A DNA stretch of 64,000 bases, from NCBI RefSeq assembly GCF_035918095.1, contig NZ_CP109137.1, forward strand, positions 7,690,001-7,754,000, written 5' to 3'. Below the pieces are notes generated by a model, which saw nothing but the letters and a program-made list of their open reading frames with translations, did not search any database and had not been told where the DNA came from. This DNA is from Streptomyces sp. NBC_01750 (GTDB taxonomy: Bacteria; Actinomycetota; Actinomycetes; Streptomycetales; Streptomycetaceae). Positions 37,931 through 45,921 of the stretch are shown here, piece by piece. A program made the translations under genes and the position numbers. Within the stretch, counting starts at the first letter, position 1, and each line of letters begins with the position of its first letter.

Positions 37931-39367
37931 TCAGTTCTTCGGGTCGTCCGTCACCGGGATCTTCTCGGTGCGTGGTGCGGGCGGCACCATGCCGTTCACC
38001 GCGCCGCCCACAGCGCTCTGGCCACCGTTCTGGTTGCCGTTGTGGTTCATGTTCGACAGCAGCTGGCGTGCCAGACCCAGACCCGTACCGCCCATGGTGA
38101 GTGCCTTTGCAAACATGTCCGACATCCCGTCGGCCCCGTTCAGCAGGATCATGTGATCCACATTGCTGAACGCTCCGGCGCCCGCCTCGACGATCTCCGG
38201 CCACTTCTCGGCCAGTTGCTGGGCGACGACGGCTTCCTGGTTCTCGGCGAGCGCGGCCGCACGTGCCTTGATCGCATCGGCCTCCGCCAGACCTTTCGCC
38301 TTCACCGCCGCGGCCACCGCGAGCCCGCGCGCCTGGTTCGCCGCGGCCTCCGCCTCACCGGTCACCCGGGTCGCCGTGGCCTTCGCCGCGCTCGCCAGTT
38401 CGGTCTCCTTCGCCGCTGCCTGCGCCGCGGAGATACGGGCGTCGCGCTCGCCCTCGGCCAGCGTCCGCTTCTCGTACGCCGCGGCGTCCGCGGGCTTGCG
38501 CACATCCGCCTGGAGCTGCTGCTCGCGGCGGTGCGCCTCCAGCTCGGCGACCCGGGTCATCTCGACCACGACCTGCTGGCGCGCGGCCGCGTCCGCGAGC
38601 GGGCCGGCCTGCTTCGCCTTCGCCGACGCCTTGTCACGCTCCGCCTGGTAGCCGGCCTGCAGGATCTCGCTGTCCCTCGTCGCCTCCGACATCCGGGCCG
38701 CGGCCTGCTGTTCGGCCTCCGTGGCCCGCCGGTTCGCCTCCGCCTGTGCGATGCGGGCGTCCCGCTGCACCGCGGCGGCGTGCGGTGCCGCGAGATTCTT
38801 GATGTAACCGGTCGGGTCCTCGATCTCGTGGATCTGCAGCGAGTCCACGATCAGGCCCAGCTTCTCCATCTCGGTGCCGCACGCCGCCCGCGTCTGACCG
38901 GTCAGCTTCTCCCGGTCGCGGATCATGTCCTCGACCGTCAACCCGCCGACGATGGACCGCAGATGGCCCGCGAAGACATTGTGGACGCGCTCCGCCATCA
39001 GCTTCTGCTGATCGAGGAAGCGGCGCCCGGCGTTGGCGATGGACACGAAGTCGTCACCGACCTTGAAGATGACCACCCCGCGCACCTTCAGCGGAATTCC
39101 CTGATGTGTCACGCAGTCCACGGACAGTTCGGTCTCGTTGAGGTCCAGCGACATCTTGCGTACCGCCTGGATGCCGGGCAGAACGAGCGTTCCGCGGCCG
39201 GTGACGATACGGAACCCCATGCCCTCGCCGAGCCCTTCGGTCCGGTGCGTGGAGCCAGAAATGATCAGCGCTTCGTTCGGCTCGGCGACTCGCCACATGA
39301 GCTTGAACAGACCGATCAGGATGATGATGGCAGCGAGTACGAGTCCCGCCGCGACGCCGACGACCAT
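37931..39367 (-). CDS. Flotillin-like SPFH membrane protein
   Basis: A 478-residue protein. One N-terminal transmembrane helix (about 4-26) precedes an SPFH/band 7 domain (about 30-190). A long Ala/Glu/Lys-rich coiled coil (about 190-390) carries flotillin-type EA repeats, and the C-terminal tail is Asn/Gly-rich. Flotillins assemble in membrane microdomains and organise partner proteins. The ATG at 39367 has AGGGGG eight bases upstream and is preferred over the GTG two codons earlier. The small NfeD-like gene just upstream is the usual partner. Confidence 0.9.
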   Translation of the reverse strand: MVVGVAAGLVLAAIIILIGLFKLMWRVAEPNEALIISGSTHRTEGLGEGMGFRIVTGRGTLVLPGIQAVRKMSLDLNETELSVDCVTHQGIPLKVRGVVIFKVGDDFVSIANAGRRFLDQQKLMAERVHNVFAGHLRSIVGGLTVEDMIRDREKLTGQTRAACGTEMEKLGLIVDSLQIHEIEDPTGYIKNLAAPHAAAVQRDARIAQAEANRRATEAEQQAAARMSEATRDSEILQAGYQAERDKASAKAKQAGPLADAAARQQVVVEMTRVAELEAHRREQQLQADVRKPADAAAYEKRTLAEGERDARISAAQAAAKETELASAAKATATRVTGEAEAAANQARGLAVAAAVKAKGLAEADAIKARAAALAENQEAVVAQQLAEKWPEIVEAGAGAFSNVDHMILLNGADGMSDMFAKALTMGGTGLGLARQLLSNMNHNGNQNGGQSAVGGAVNGMVPPAPRTEKIPVTDDPKN

Positions 39368-39439
39368 CGGCACAGCCCCCTTCGCCCGGTGCCGTCCGGC
39401 ACCGGATGACCGGGAGTGTCCTCCTGATCGGGACGGGTC

Positions 39440-39658
39440 TCAACTGCCGTACGCGGACGTGACATAGACGGTGCGCGGAGGCAGATGTTCCACCACCGTC
39501 ACCACCGTGCCGGTCTCTATGCGGTCCTTCGCGGAGGCCGGATAGGCGAGGAAGTGCTCGGCGCCGCCGCGGATGCGGACGATGACCTCACCGACGAGCC
39601 CGGGTCCGACCGTGCCGGTCACCCGCCCGAGCAGCCCCACCATCGACTCGTCGTCCAT
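39440..39658 (-). CDS. Small NfeD-like OB-fold protein (72 aa)
   Basis: A 72-residue beta-rich protein: GLLGRVTGTVGPGLVGEVIV, a short loop, then an ETGTVVTVVEHLPPRTVYV ending. It looks like the isolated C-terminal OB domain of NfeD, without protease or membrane parts. It lies 72 bases upstream of the flotillin gene on the same strand, as NfeD and flotillin genes often do. The ATG at 39658 was chosen because the fold begins right after it; no strong ribosome site is seen. Confidence 0.72.
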   Translation of the reverse strand: MDDESMVGLLGRVTGTVGPGLVGEVIVRIRGGAEHFLAYPASAKDRIETGTVVTVVEHLPPRTVYVTSAYGS

Positions 39659-39999
39659 GGTGGGGAGCCTACCCACGCGGGAGCACCTCGGATCCAGCCG
39701 TCGAGCGAGGTCATTGAAGTCCTTCGCGACGCGGTCGCCCTTGTCCCAAGTGGCGGCGTGCAGCTGCGCGGTGGTGCCCGTCCGCCGTGTTTTCCCCCTG
39801 TGGTCCCCCGATACGCGGCGGCGCCCGGCGAACCGGGGCCTGGGGACCGGGCTCAGGGCGCATGGCCCGGTACCCGGAGGGAGGTGACGCGGCGAGCCGT
39901 GCGACAGGTGGTGATGACTCGTGTAAACACGGTACGGCACTCGTTTCCGGCCATCCGCGAAATCCGGTGCGGAACTGGTCTGGAAGGATGCCGAGGGCG
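39659..39999. other. Divergent intergenic region with a candidate LacI operator
   Basis: No gene is supported. It separates the NfeD-like gene from the LacI-type regulator. CGTGT-AA-ACACG (39920-39931) is a perfect inverted repeat 68 bases before the regulator start, so it is a candidate operator for autoregulation. Nothing else stands out. Confidence 0.4.
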
Positions 40000-41022
40000 A
40001 TGAGCCAGACACCCAAGCAGTCCGCAGAACGCCCTGTCCCCACCAGTGCCGATGTCGCCCGGCTGGCCGGAGTTTCGCGCGCCACCGTCTCGTACGTACT
40101 CAACAACACATCGGCCGTCCGGATCAGTGAGCCCACCCGGCGGCGGGTCCGCGAGGCCGCCGAGGAACTGGGCTATGTGCCGCACGCCGCGGCCCGCAGC
40201 CTGCGCGCCGGGCACACCCGGATGGTCCTGCTGCCCACCGCCCATGTCTCGGTCAGCCCGCTCTACAACCGCTTCTTCAACGAACTCCAGTGGGCGCTGC
40301 GCCGTCTCGACTACACCGTCGTCCAGTACGGCAGCCTCGGCCTCGAGGGCGACGAGGCCGCCCGCGCCTGGGCCGAACTGAGGCCCGTCGCGGTCGTCTC
40401 GCTCGGCGAGGTCGCGCTCACCTCGCAGGGCGTAGACCTCCTCAAACGCTCCGGCGCGAAGGCCGTCATAACGCTTGGACCCGAACGCGTCGACGGCGCG
40501 CACTCCCTCGTCATGGACCAGCGGGAGATCGGCGGCTGCGCGGCCACGCATCTGATCGGCCGTGGCTGCCGCGACATCGGTGTCGTGATGCCCGAGGAAC
40601 CCGGCCGCAAGCTCTTCTCCCAACCCCGGCTCGTGGGTGCGACCGAGGCCGCCGTGCGGACCGGCGCCCGGATCGAACCGCTGTCCCTGGCGTACGACGA
40701 GGCGTCGGCCGGCGCACTCGCCGCCCGCTGGCGGCAACTGGGCCTCGATGCGGTCTACGCCTACAACGACGAGTACGCCATGCTCCTGATGCGTGCCCTC
40801 CAGGACGCGGGCATCGAGGTCCCGCGAGAGACCGCGGTGGTGGGCGCCGACGATCTGCTGCTGGGCAGGCTGTTGCGGCCGCGTCTGAGCACGGTGCAGA
40901 TCGACCTGGTCACCGGTCAGCGCCTGGCCGAACTCGTCGACCGGGTCGTACGGGACCCCGGCGCCGAGCCGGAGCGGCACGATCTGATGGTGACGCGGGC
41001 CGTCCACCGCGAGTCCAGCTGA
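40000..41022 (+). CDS. LacI-family transcriptional regulator
   Basis: A 340-residue protein. The N-terminal HTH is TSADVARLAGVSRATVSYVLNN (about 19-40) with the hinge helix near AAARSLRAG. The C-terminal part is a periplasmic-binding-type sensor domain with GADDLLLGRLLRPRLSTVQID. No sugar operon is adjacent, so the regulon and ligand are unknown. The ATG at 40000 was chosen by N-terminal fit; an ATG four codons earlier (39988) is possible. Confidence 0.92.
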   Translation: MSQTPKQSAERPVPTSADVARLAGVSRATVSYVLNNTSAVRISEPTRRRVREAAEELGYVPHAAARSLRAGHTRMVLLPTAHVSVSPLYNRFFNELQWALRRLDYTVVQYGSLGLEGDEAARAWAELRPVAVVSLGEVALTSQGVDLLKRSGAKAVITLGPERVDGAHSLVMDQREIGGCAATHLIGRGCRDIGVVMPEEPGRKLFSQPRLVGATEAAVRTGARIEPLSLAYDEASAGALAARWRQLGLDAVYAYNDEYAMLLMRALQDAGIEVPRETAVVGADDLLLGRLLRPRLSTVQIDLVTGQRLAELVDRVVRDPGAEPERHDLMVTRAVHRESS

Positions 41023-41086
41023 CCCCGCGTGCCGAGGACGTCGTCCGGTCCGCCAAGAACGACATGCGGGCCGGGCGGGGCGTGTC

Positions 41087-41092
41087 TAGCGT
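41087..41092 (+). promoter_or_regulatory. Candidate -10 element for the 89-aa gene
   Basis: TAGCGT ends seven bases before the ATG at 41100 with no Shine-Dalgarno, as in other likely leaderless genes of this window. Confidence 0.4.
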
Positions 41093-41099
41093 CGCTTGC

Positions 41100-41369
41100 A
41101 TGAGTACTGATCCGCAGCGTTTCGAGATCCTGCTGGTGCCCGAGCACATCGAGGGCGACGATGTGGCATCGCTCGCCCGGAGTGCCATCCGCTCGGCGGT
41201 CGTGGCCGCGACGGGCGAGTACGGATCCTCCGGGTACCCGCGCTACGCGGGCGACGGCGTGGAGGCCGACATCGATCCGGCGACGCGCACGGTCGAGGCG
41301 CTGCTGGTGGACGGGTTCGAGCTGGACTACGGGCTCTCGGCGAGAGTTCTCGACGCGCGGGACACCTGA
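41100..41369 (+). CDS. Small acidic hypothetical protein (89 aa)
   Basis: No family was recognised. The protein is acidic, soluble and alpha/beta in appearance (RFEILLVPEHIEGDDVASLARSA, then VEADIDPATRTVEALLVDGF). A -10-like hexamer seven bases before the ATG and good codon bias support it as real. It follows the LacI gene in the same direction after 77 bases. Confidence 0.6.
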   Translation: MSTDPQRFEILLVPEHIEGDDVASLARSAIRSAVVAATGEYGSSGYPRYAGDGVEADIDPATRTVEALLVDGFELDYGLSARVLDARDT

Positions 41370-41404
41370 CATCCCGCCATTGCCGGTGGCCGCGTTACGG
41401 CGGG

Positions 41405-41470
41405 TTCCTCCGGCCGTCGACAGCGGTTCCTCCAGCCGTTGGCAGCGCTTCCTCCGGCCGTTGACAGCGG
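41405..41470. repeat. Three 22-bp tandem repeats before the thiolase gene
   Basis: Copies at 41405-41426, 41427-41448 and 41449-41470 share TTCCTCC(A/G)GCCGT(C/T)G(A/G)CAGCG. The array lies between the 89-aa gene and the thiolase gene and ends 89 bases before the thiolase start. It could be a regulator array or simple slippage. Confidence 0.8.
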
Positions 41471-41559
41471 ACAGCACCCGGCAGAGACTCGGGCGAGGCA
41501 TGTGTGAACCATCGTTCACCAGGCAATAGCCGAACAGCCCGGGCACTGGGAGACATCCG

Positions 41560-42744
41560 ATGAGCATCCGCGACGTCTACATAGTCGACGCCGTCCGCAC
41601 CCCGATCGGCAAGTTCGGGGGCGCGCTCTCCTCCGTACGTCCCGACGATCTGGCGGCGCGTGTCGTCAGGGCACTGGTGGACCGTGCCCCGGAGCTGGAC
41701 CCGGCCCGTATCGACGATGTGGTCTTCGGCGACGCCAACGGCGCTGGAGAGGACAACCGCGACGTCGCGCGTATGGCAGTTCTCCTCGCCGGGCTGCCCG
41801 TCTCCGTCCCCGGCGTCACCGTCAACCGCCTGTGCGGCTCTGGCCTGGAGGCCGTCATTCAAGCCGCGCGCGCGATCGCGCTCGGCGACGCGTCGATCGC
41901 GATCGCGGGCGGCGTGGAGTCGATGTCCCGCGCGCCCTGGGTGCTGCAGAAGCCCGAGCGGGCCTTCCCGGCCGCCCACCAGCAGCTGCACTCGACCACT
42001 CTGGGCTGGCGTATGACCAACCCGCGAATGCCCGCCGAGTGGACCATTCCGCTCGGTGAGAGCGCCGAACTCGTTGCCAGGAAACACGGCATCACCCGCG
42101 AACAGCAGGACGCCTTCGCGCTCGCCAGCCACCAGAAGGCCGCCGAGGCCTGGGACAAGGGGCTGTACGACGGTGAGGTCGTCCCGTACGACGGAGTGGA
42201 CCTGGCACGCGACGAGTGCATCCGCGACTCCACGTCCATGGAGGCGCTGGCCAGGCTGAAGCCGTCCTTCTGTGCGGACGGCGCTGTGACGGCGGGCAAC
42301 TCCTCGCCGCTCAACGACGGGGCCGCCGCCCTGCTTCTCGTCGACGAGGAGGGGCTGCGCGCGACCGGCCGTGAGCCGCTCGCCAGGATCCGTACGTCCG
42401 CCGTCACCGGTATCGAGCCGCAGCTCTTCGGCCTCGGCCCGGTCGAGGCGGTCCACCGGGCGCTGGCCAAGGCCGGCGCGTCGTTCGCCGACCTGACCAC
42501 CTTTGAGCTGAACGAGGCCTTCGCCGCCCAGTCGCTCGGCTGCCTCGCCGAATGGCCGGAGCTGGACCCGTCCCTGGTCAACCCGCGCGGCGGCGCCATC
42601 GCCATCGGTCACCCGCTGGGCGCCTCTGGCGCGCGACTGGCCGGCTCCGTCGCCCATCAGCTCGCGGCCGCGGGTTCCGGAACCGGCCTCGCCGCCCTCT
42701 GCATCGGCGTGGGCCAGGGTCTCGCCCTGGTCCTCGAGCGCTGA
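41560..42744 (+). CDS. Acetyl-CoA acyltransferase (thiolase)
   Basis: A 394-residue thiolase. Nucleophile Cys92 lies in VNRLCGSGLEAVIQA, and the catalytic His in NPRGGAIAIGHPLGASGAR. A second Cys sits in AALCIGVGQGLALVLE, and GGVESMSRAP is the usual family motif. It cleaves or forms 3-ketoacyl-CoA. The DVYIVDAVRTPIGKFGG start and overall wording resemble the degradative PcaF/FadA-type enzymes rather than biosynthetic PhaA, but no pathway genes are beside it. The ATG at 41560 has GGGAGA upstream. Confidence 0.9.
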   Translation: MSIRDVYIVDAVRTPIGKFGGALSSVRPDDLAARVVRALVDRAPELDPARIDDVVFGDANGAGEDNRDVARMAVLLAGLPVSVPGVTVNRLCGSGLEAVIQAARAIALGDASIAIAGGVESMSRAPWVLQKPERAFPAAHQQLHSTTLGWRMTNPRMPAEWTIPLGESAELVARKHGITREQQDAFALASHQKAAEAWDKGLYDGEVVPYDGVDLARDECIRDSTSMEALARLKPSFCADGAVTAGNSSPLNDGAAALLLVDEEGLRATGREPLARIRTSAVTGIEPQLFGLGPVEAVHRALAKAGASFADLTTFELNEAFAAQSLGCLAEWPELDPSLVNPRGGAIAIGHPLGASGARLAGSVAHQLAAAGSGTGLAALCIGVGQGLALVLER

Positions 42745-42771
42745 GCCGGACTCTGTCAGGGCCGGACTCTG

Positions 42772-43167
42772 TCAGGCCTCGGCCGAGGGCTCCGTCTCGG
42801 CAGCGGCGGGCTGTGCCTCTTCGATCGTCTTGCGGACCTCGTCCATGTCCAGCGCGCGCGCCTGACCGATCACGTCCTCGAGTGCGGCCTCGGGCAGCGC
42901 GCCGGGCTGGGCGAAGACCGCGACATTGTCACGAACGATCATCAGGGTGGGGATGGAGCGGATCTCGAAGGCGGCGGCGAGCTCCTGCTGAGCCTCCGTG
43001 TCGACCTTCGCGAACACCAGGTCGGTGTGGCGCTCCGCAGCACCTTCGTAGACAGGGGCGAACTGTCGGCAAGGACCACACCAGGAAGCCCAGAAGTCGA
43101 TCAGAATGAAGTCGCTGTCGGTTACGACCTGATCGAAGTTTTCCTTGGTGAGCTCAACAGTGCTCAT
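42772..43167 (-). CDS. Thioredoxin
   Basis: A 131-residue thioredoxin with the redox motif WCGPC (Cys30 and Cys33), the cis-Pro segment SIPTLMIV, and a C-terminal acidic Ala/Glu tail (about 112-131) not needed for the fold. It reduces protein disulfides in the cytosol. The ATG at 43167 has AGGAAGAGG upstream. It is convergent with the thiolase gene and divergent from a flavin disulfide oxidoreductase, but that enzyme is not a thioredoxin reductase by sequence. Confidence 0.93.
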   Translation of the reverse strand: MSTVELTKENFDQVVTDSDFILIDFWASWCGPCRQFAPVYEGAAERHTDLVFAKVDTEAQQELAAAFEIRSIPTLMIVRDNVAVFAQPGALPEAALEDVIGQARALDMDEVRKTIEEAQPAAAETEPSAEA

Positions 43168-43284
43168 GACGTACTACCTCTTCCTGATGTCCGACGGACT
43201 CGCCCCCGACAACGGTGCCCAGGGCCGTGCTATTCCTCCTCTGCCCATGTGGCCAGGAGGCACACCCGGCACCAGACTGGCTCT

Positions 43285-44715
43285 ATGACGGAACCTGTGG
43301 AGTACGACGTTGTGGTCGTGGGCAGCGGCCCCGCCGGGGAGAACGTTGCGGACCGGGTCAGAGCGGCAGGACTGAGTGCCGCGGTCGTGGAGAGCGAGCT
43401 CGTCGGTGGTGAGTGCTCGTACTGGGCGTGCATGCCGAGCAAGGCGCTGCTGCGCCCGGTGATCACCCGCGCCGACGCGCGCAGGGTCCCGGGTGTGCGC
43501 CAGGCCGTACAGGGACCGCTCGACGCGGAAGCCGTCCTCGCCCACCGTGACGAGGAGACCTCCCACTGGAAGGACGACGGCCAGGTCAACTGGATGGACT
43601 CGATCGGCGCCCGCCTCTACCGCGGACAGGGCCGGCTGAACGGACCGAAGAAGGTCGTCGTGGAGGGCCCCGAGGGCGAGCACCATGTGCTGACCGCCCG
43701 GCATGCCGTCGCCGTGGCCACCGGCAGCCGCGCCGTCCTGCCCGACGTCCCGGGCCTGGCCGGCGCCAAGGCCTGGACCAGCCGCGAGGCGACCAGCGCC
43801 CAGCGCGTGCCGCCGCGGCTCGCGGTCGTCGGCGGGGGAGTGGTCGGAGTGGAGATGGCCACCGCCTGGCAGGCACTCGGCTCGCAGATCACCATGCTGG
43901 TGCGCGGCGGGGGCCTGCTGCCCCGGATGGAACCCTTCGTCGGCGAGCATGTGGCCGACGCGATGACCGAGGCCGGCGCCCGGATCCGTACACGGACCTC
44001 CGTCGCCTCCGTGAAACGTTCCGACGGCTCCGGCCCCGTCACCCTCGTCCTGGACGGCGGTGAACGGATCGAGGCCGACGAGGTGCTCTTCGCGACCGGC
44101 CGCGCTCCGCGCACGGATGACCTCGGCCTGGAGACGGTGGGCCTGGAGCCTGGCTCATGGCTGCCCGTCGACGACAGCTGCCTCGTCGACGGCAGCAACT
44201 GGCTGTACGCGGTCGGTGATGTGAACCACCGGGCGCTCCTCACCCACCAGGGCAAGTACCAGGCCCGTATCGCGGGAGCCGCCATCGGGGCCAGGGCCCG
44301 GAAGGTTCCGCTGCTGGAGACGGACCGCTGGGGTGCGCACGCCGCGACCGCCGACCGTGCGGCGGTCCCGCAGGTCGTCTTCACCGACCCGGAGGCCGCT
44401 GCCGTGGGCCTCTCGTACGCCGAGGCCGAGGCCGCCGGCCACCGGGTACGCGCCGTCGACTACGACATCGCATCGGTCGCCGGGGCGGGCCTGTACGTCG
44501 ACGGCTACCGCGGCCGTGCCCGGATGGTCGTCGATCTGGACCGCGAGATCCTGCTCGGCGTCACCTTCGTGGGTCCGGGAGTCGGGGAACTGCTGCACTC
44601 GGCGACGGTGGCGGTCGCGGGCGAGGTACCGATCGACCGGCTGTGGCACGCCGTACCCGCCTACCCGACGATCAGCGAGGTCTGGCTGCGGCTGCTGGAG
44701 ACGTACCGCGGCTGA
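43285..44715 (+). CDS. FAD-dependent pyridine-nucleotide disulfide oxidoreductase
   Basis: A 476-residue class I flavin disulfide reductase. The FAD motif is VVVVGSGPAGENVADRVRAAG. The redox-active pair is in GGECSYWACMPSKALLRP, with the Cys-x4-Cys spacing kept although the residues between differ from the GGTCLNVGC norm. The NAD(P) motif is LAVVGGGVVGVEMATAWQALG, and the C-terminal dimerisation domain includes VVFTDPEAAAVGLSYAEA and HAVPAYPTISEVWLRLL. The His-x4-Glu pair of the C terminus (HAVPAYPT) is altered. It is similar to lipoamide, mercuric or soluble pyridine-nucleotide reductases; the substrate is unknown. Confidence 0.9.
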   Translation: MTEPVEYDVVVVGSGPAGENVADRVRAAGLSAAVVESELVGGECSYWACMPSKALLRPVITRADARRVPGVRQAVQGPLDAEAVLAHRDEETSHWKDDGQVNWMDSIGARLYRGQGRLNGPKKVVVEGPEGEHHVLTARHAVAVATGSRAVLPDVPGLAGAKAWTSREATSAQRVPPRLAVVGGGVVGVEMATAWQALGSQITMLVRGGGLLPRMEPFVGEHVADAMTEAGARIRTRTSVASVKRSDGSGPVTLVLDGGERIEADEVLFATGRAPRTDDLGLETVGLEPGSWLPVDDSCLVDGSNWLYAVGDVNHRALLTHQGKYQARIAGAAIGARARKVPLLETDRWGAHAATADRAAVPQVVFTDPEAAAVGLSYAEAEAAGHRVRAVDYDIASVAGAGLYVDGYRGRARMVVDLDREILLGVTFVGPGVGELLHSATVAVAGEVPIDRLWHAVPAYPTISEVWLRLLETYRG

Positions 44716-44808
44716 GCCCGTTGCCTCGCAAGACCGCGCAGTACGTCCTGAACGGGCTGTTCACGGCCCTTCGCGCCGCTGGAGACACGCCGGCACCGAC
44801 ACCGGCGT

Positions 44809-45696
44809 TCATACCGGCACTGACGCACCGGCATGGGCGGGTGCGTCGCCCTCGAGCCTGCGCAGCCGCTCGGTGTCACAGGTTCGCGGGCAGGTGCCGC
44901 ACGCCTCGGCAGGGCGGATCGAGTAGTAGAGACAGCAGCCGAGACGGGTCCGGGTGGGATACGACTGCCCTTCCCGGCCCGTCAGCCGACGGAAGCCGGC
45001 GCCGCCGGGGAAGGGTGCCACGGGTCCCGGAAGCAACTCGCCGGCTGCCCGCACGGCACGCTCCTCCTGGTCCAGCATGCGGCCGAGGTACCAGATGCCG
45101 GAGACCAGGTCGTCGCCGACCATGCCCCACAGCGCCCGCGGCCCGCGCCGCGCCTGCGGGCCGATCGCGGCGAGCAGCTGCCGTACGTGGTCGGCGACCG
45201 CGGAGCGCAACTCCGCCCGCAGCGCCTCCTCGTGTGCCAGTACCCGGGCCCCGGGGAGAGAGGCCGCCGGGTCGTCGGGGAGACAGGCGAAGCCGCCGGG
45301 GACAATGCCGAACGCTCCGGTGGTGAGACTGATCCGGACGTCGCGCGGGCGGATCCGCGGCACACGCCGCTCCAGGTACCAGGGGCCGCTCATCAACAGG
45401 CAGACGGACCACAGGTAGTCGTGCAGCGCACGGGACGCGGCGACATCCTGCCGAGCCGTGTGTCCGTGACGTTCCTGGATACGCCGAGCCTCGGCGTCGA
45501 GAAAAGCGTCGAGGAACTCCGGACGCTCCGCCAGTTCGGCGCCGTCGGCCCACCCTTGGGCGGCCGACGAGGAGGGGGATACGACGTCCACGCTCAACGC
45601 CTCGCAGAGCGCGGTAAGCCCCCGGTATGTCGAGGAGAGCAGGGCGGAGCAGCTCACGGCGGGTCCGGCCAGGGGAAATGCCGGGGCCAGGGTCAC
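44809..45696 (-). CDS. FhuF-like iron-sulfur ferric-siderophore reductase
   Basis: A 295-residue protein ending in a C-C-x10-C-x2-C iron-sulfur motif (LGCCLYYSIRPAEACGTCPRTC), the signature of FhuF/siderophore-iron reductase proteins with a [2Fe-2S] cluster. The rest is helical with a WYLERRVPRIRPRDVRISL core. It probably reduces ferric siderophore inside the cell to release iron. The GTG at 45696 has GAGGAG upstream. Its promoter contains an iron box and is divergent from a siderophore biosynthesis operon, so both should be induced by iron starvation. Confidence 0.85.
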   Translation of the reverse strand: MTLAPAFPLAGPAVSCSALLSSTYRGLTALCEALSVDVVSPSSSAAQGWADGAELAERPEFLDAFLDAEARRIQERHGHTARQDVAASRALHDYLWSVCLLMSGPWYLERRVPRIRPRDVRISLTTGAFGIVPGGFACLPDDPAASLPGARVLAHEEALRAELRSAVADHVRQLLAAIGPQARRGPRALWGMVGDDLVSGIWYLGRMLDQEERAVRAAGELLPGPVAPFPGGAGFRRLTGREGQSYPTRTRLGCCLYYSIRPAEACGTCPRTCDTERLRRLEGDAPAHAGASVPV

Positions 45697-45750
45697 GGGT
45701 ACTCCTCAACACCAGGAGCGGACACAGAGATCACAGGGGAGGCCACATGG

Positions 45751-45779
45751 AAATAAGGCAAGGCTCACCTTAACCACAA
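45751..45779 (-). promoter_or_regulatory. Promoter of the FhuF-like gene
   Basis: On the reverse strand TTGTGG (45774-45779) and TTATTT (45751-45756) are 17 bases apart, upstream of the GTG at 45696. An iron box fills the spacer. Confidence 0.55.
45754..45772 (-). promoter_or_regulatory. Iron box (DmdR/IdeR-type operator) 1
   Basis: TAAGGCAAGGCTCACCTTA matches the 19-bp consensus TTAGGTTAGGCTCACCTAA at 15 of 19 bases. It lies between -35 and -10 of the FhuF-like promoter, where iron-loaded DmdR1 would block RNA polymerase. Confidence 0.75.
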
Positions 45780-45819
45780 TGAAGTGCTTGACTGTGAACC
45801 GGGGCCGCGTGGCGACGAA

Positions 45820-45850
45820 TTGACAGAGTTAGGTATGCCTAACTTAGGCT
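45820..45850 (+). promoter_or_regulatory. Promoter of the siderophore operon
   Basis: TTGACA (45820-45825) and TAGGCT (45845-45850) are 19 bases apart, ahead of the ATG at 45922. The second iron box occupies the spacer. Confidence 0.65.
45829..45847 (+). promoter_or_regulatory. Iron box (DmdR/IdeR-type operator) 2
   Basis: TTAGGTATGCCTAACTTAG matches the iron-box consensus at about 14 of 19 bases and contains the perfect arms AGTTAGG/CCTAACT (45827-45844). It overlaps the promoter of the biosynthetic operon, so iron repression is likely. Confidence 0.7.
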
Positions 45851-45921
45851 CTCCGTCGTGTCCCGGAAGAATGGGTCACCTTCTCGGCCGGTCCCACCTT
45901 GTGCGCGGAAGTGATCCCCTC

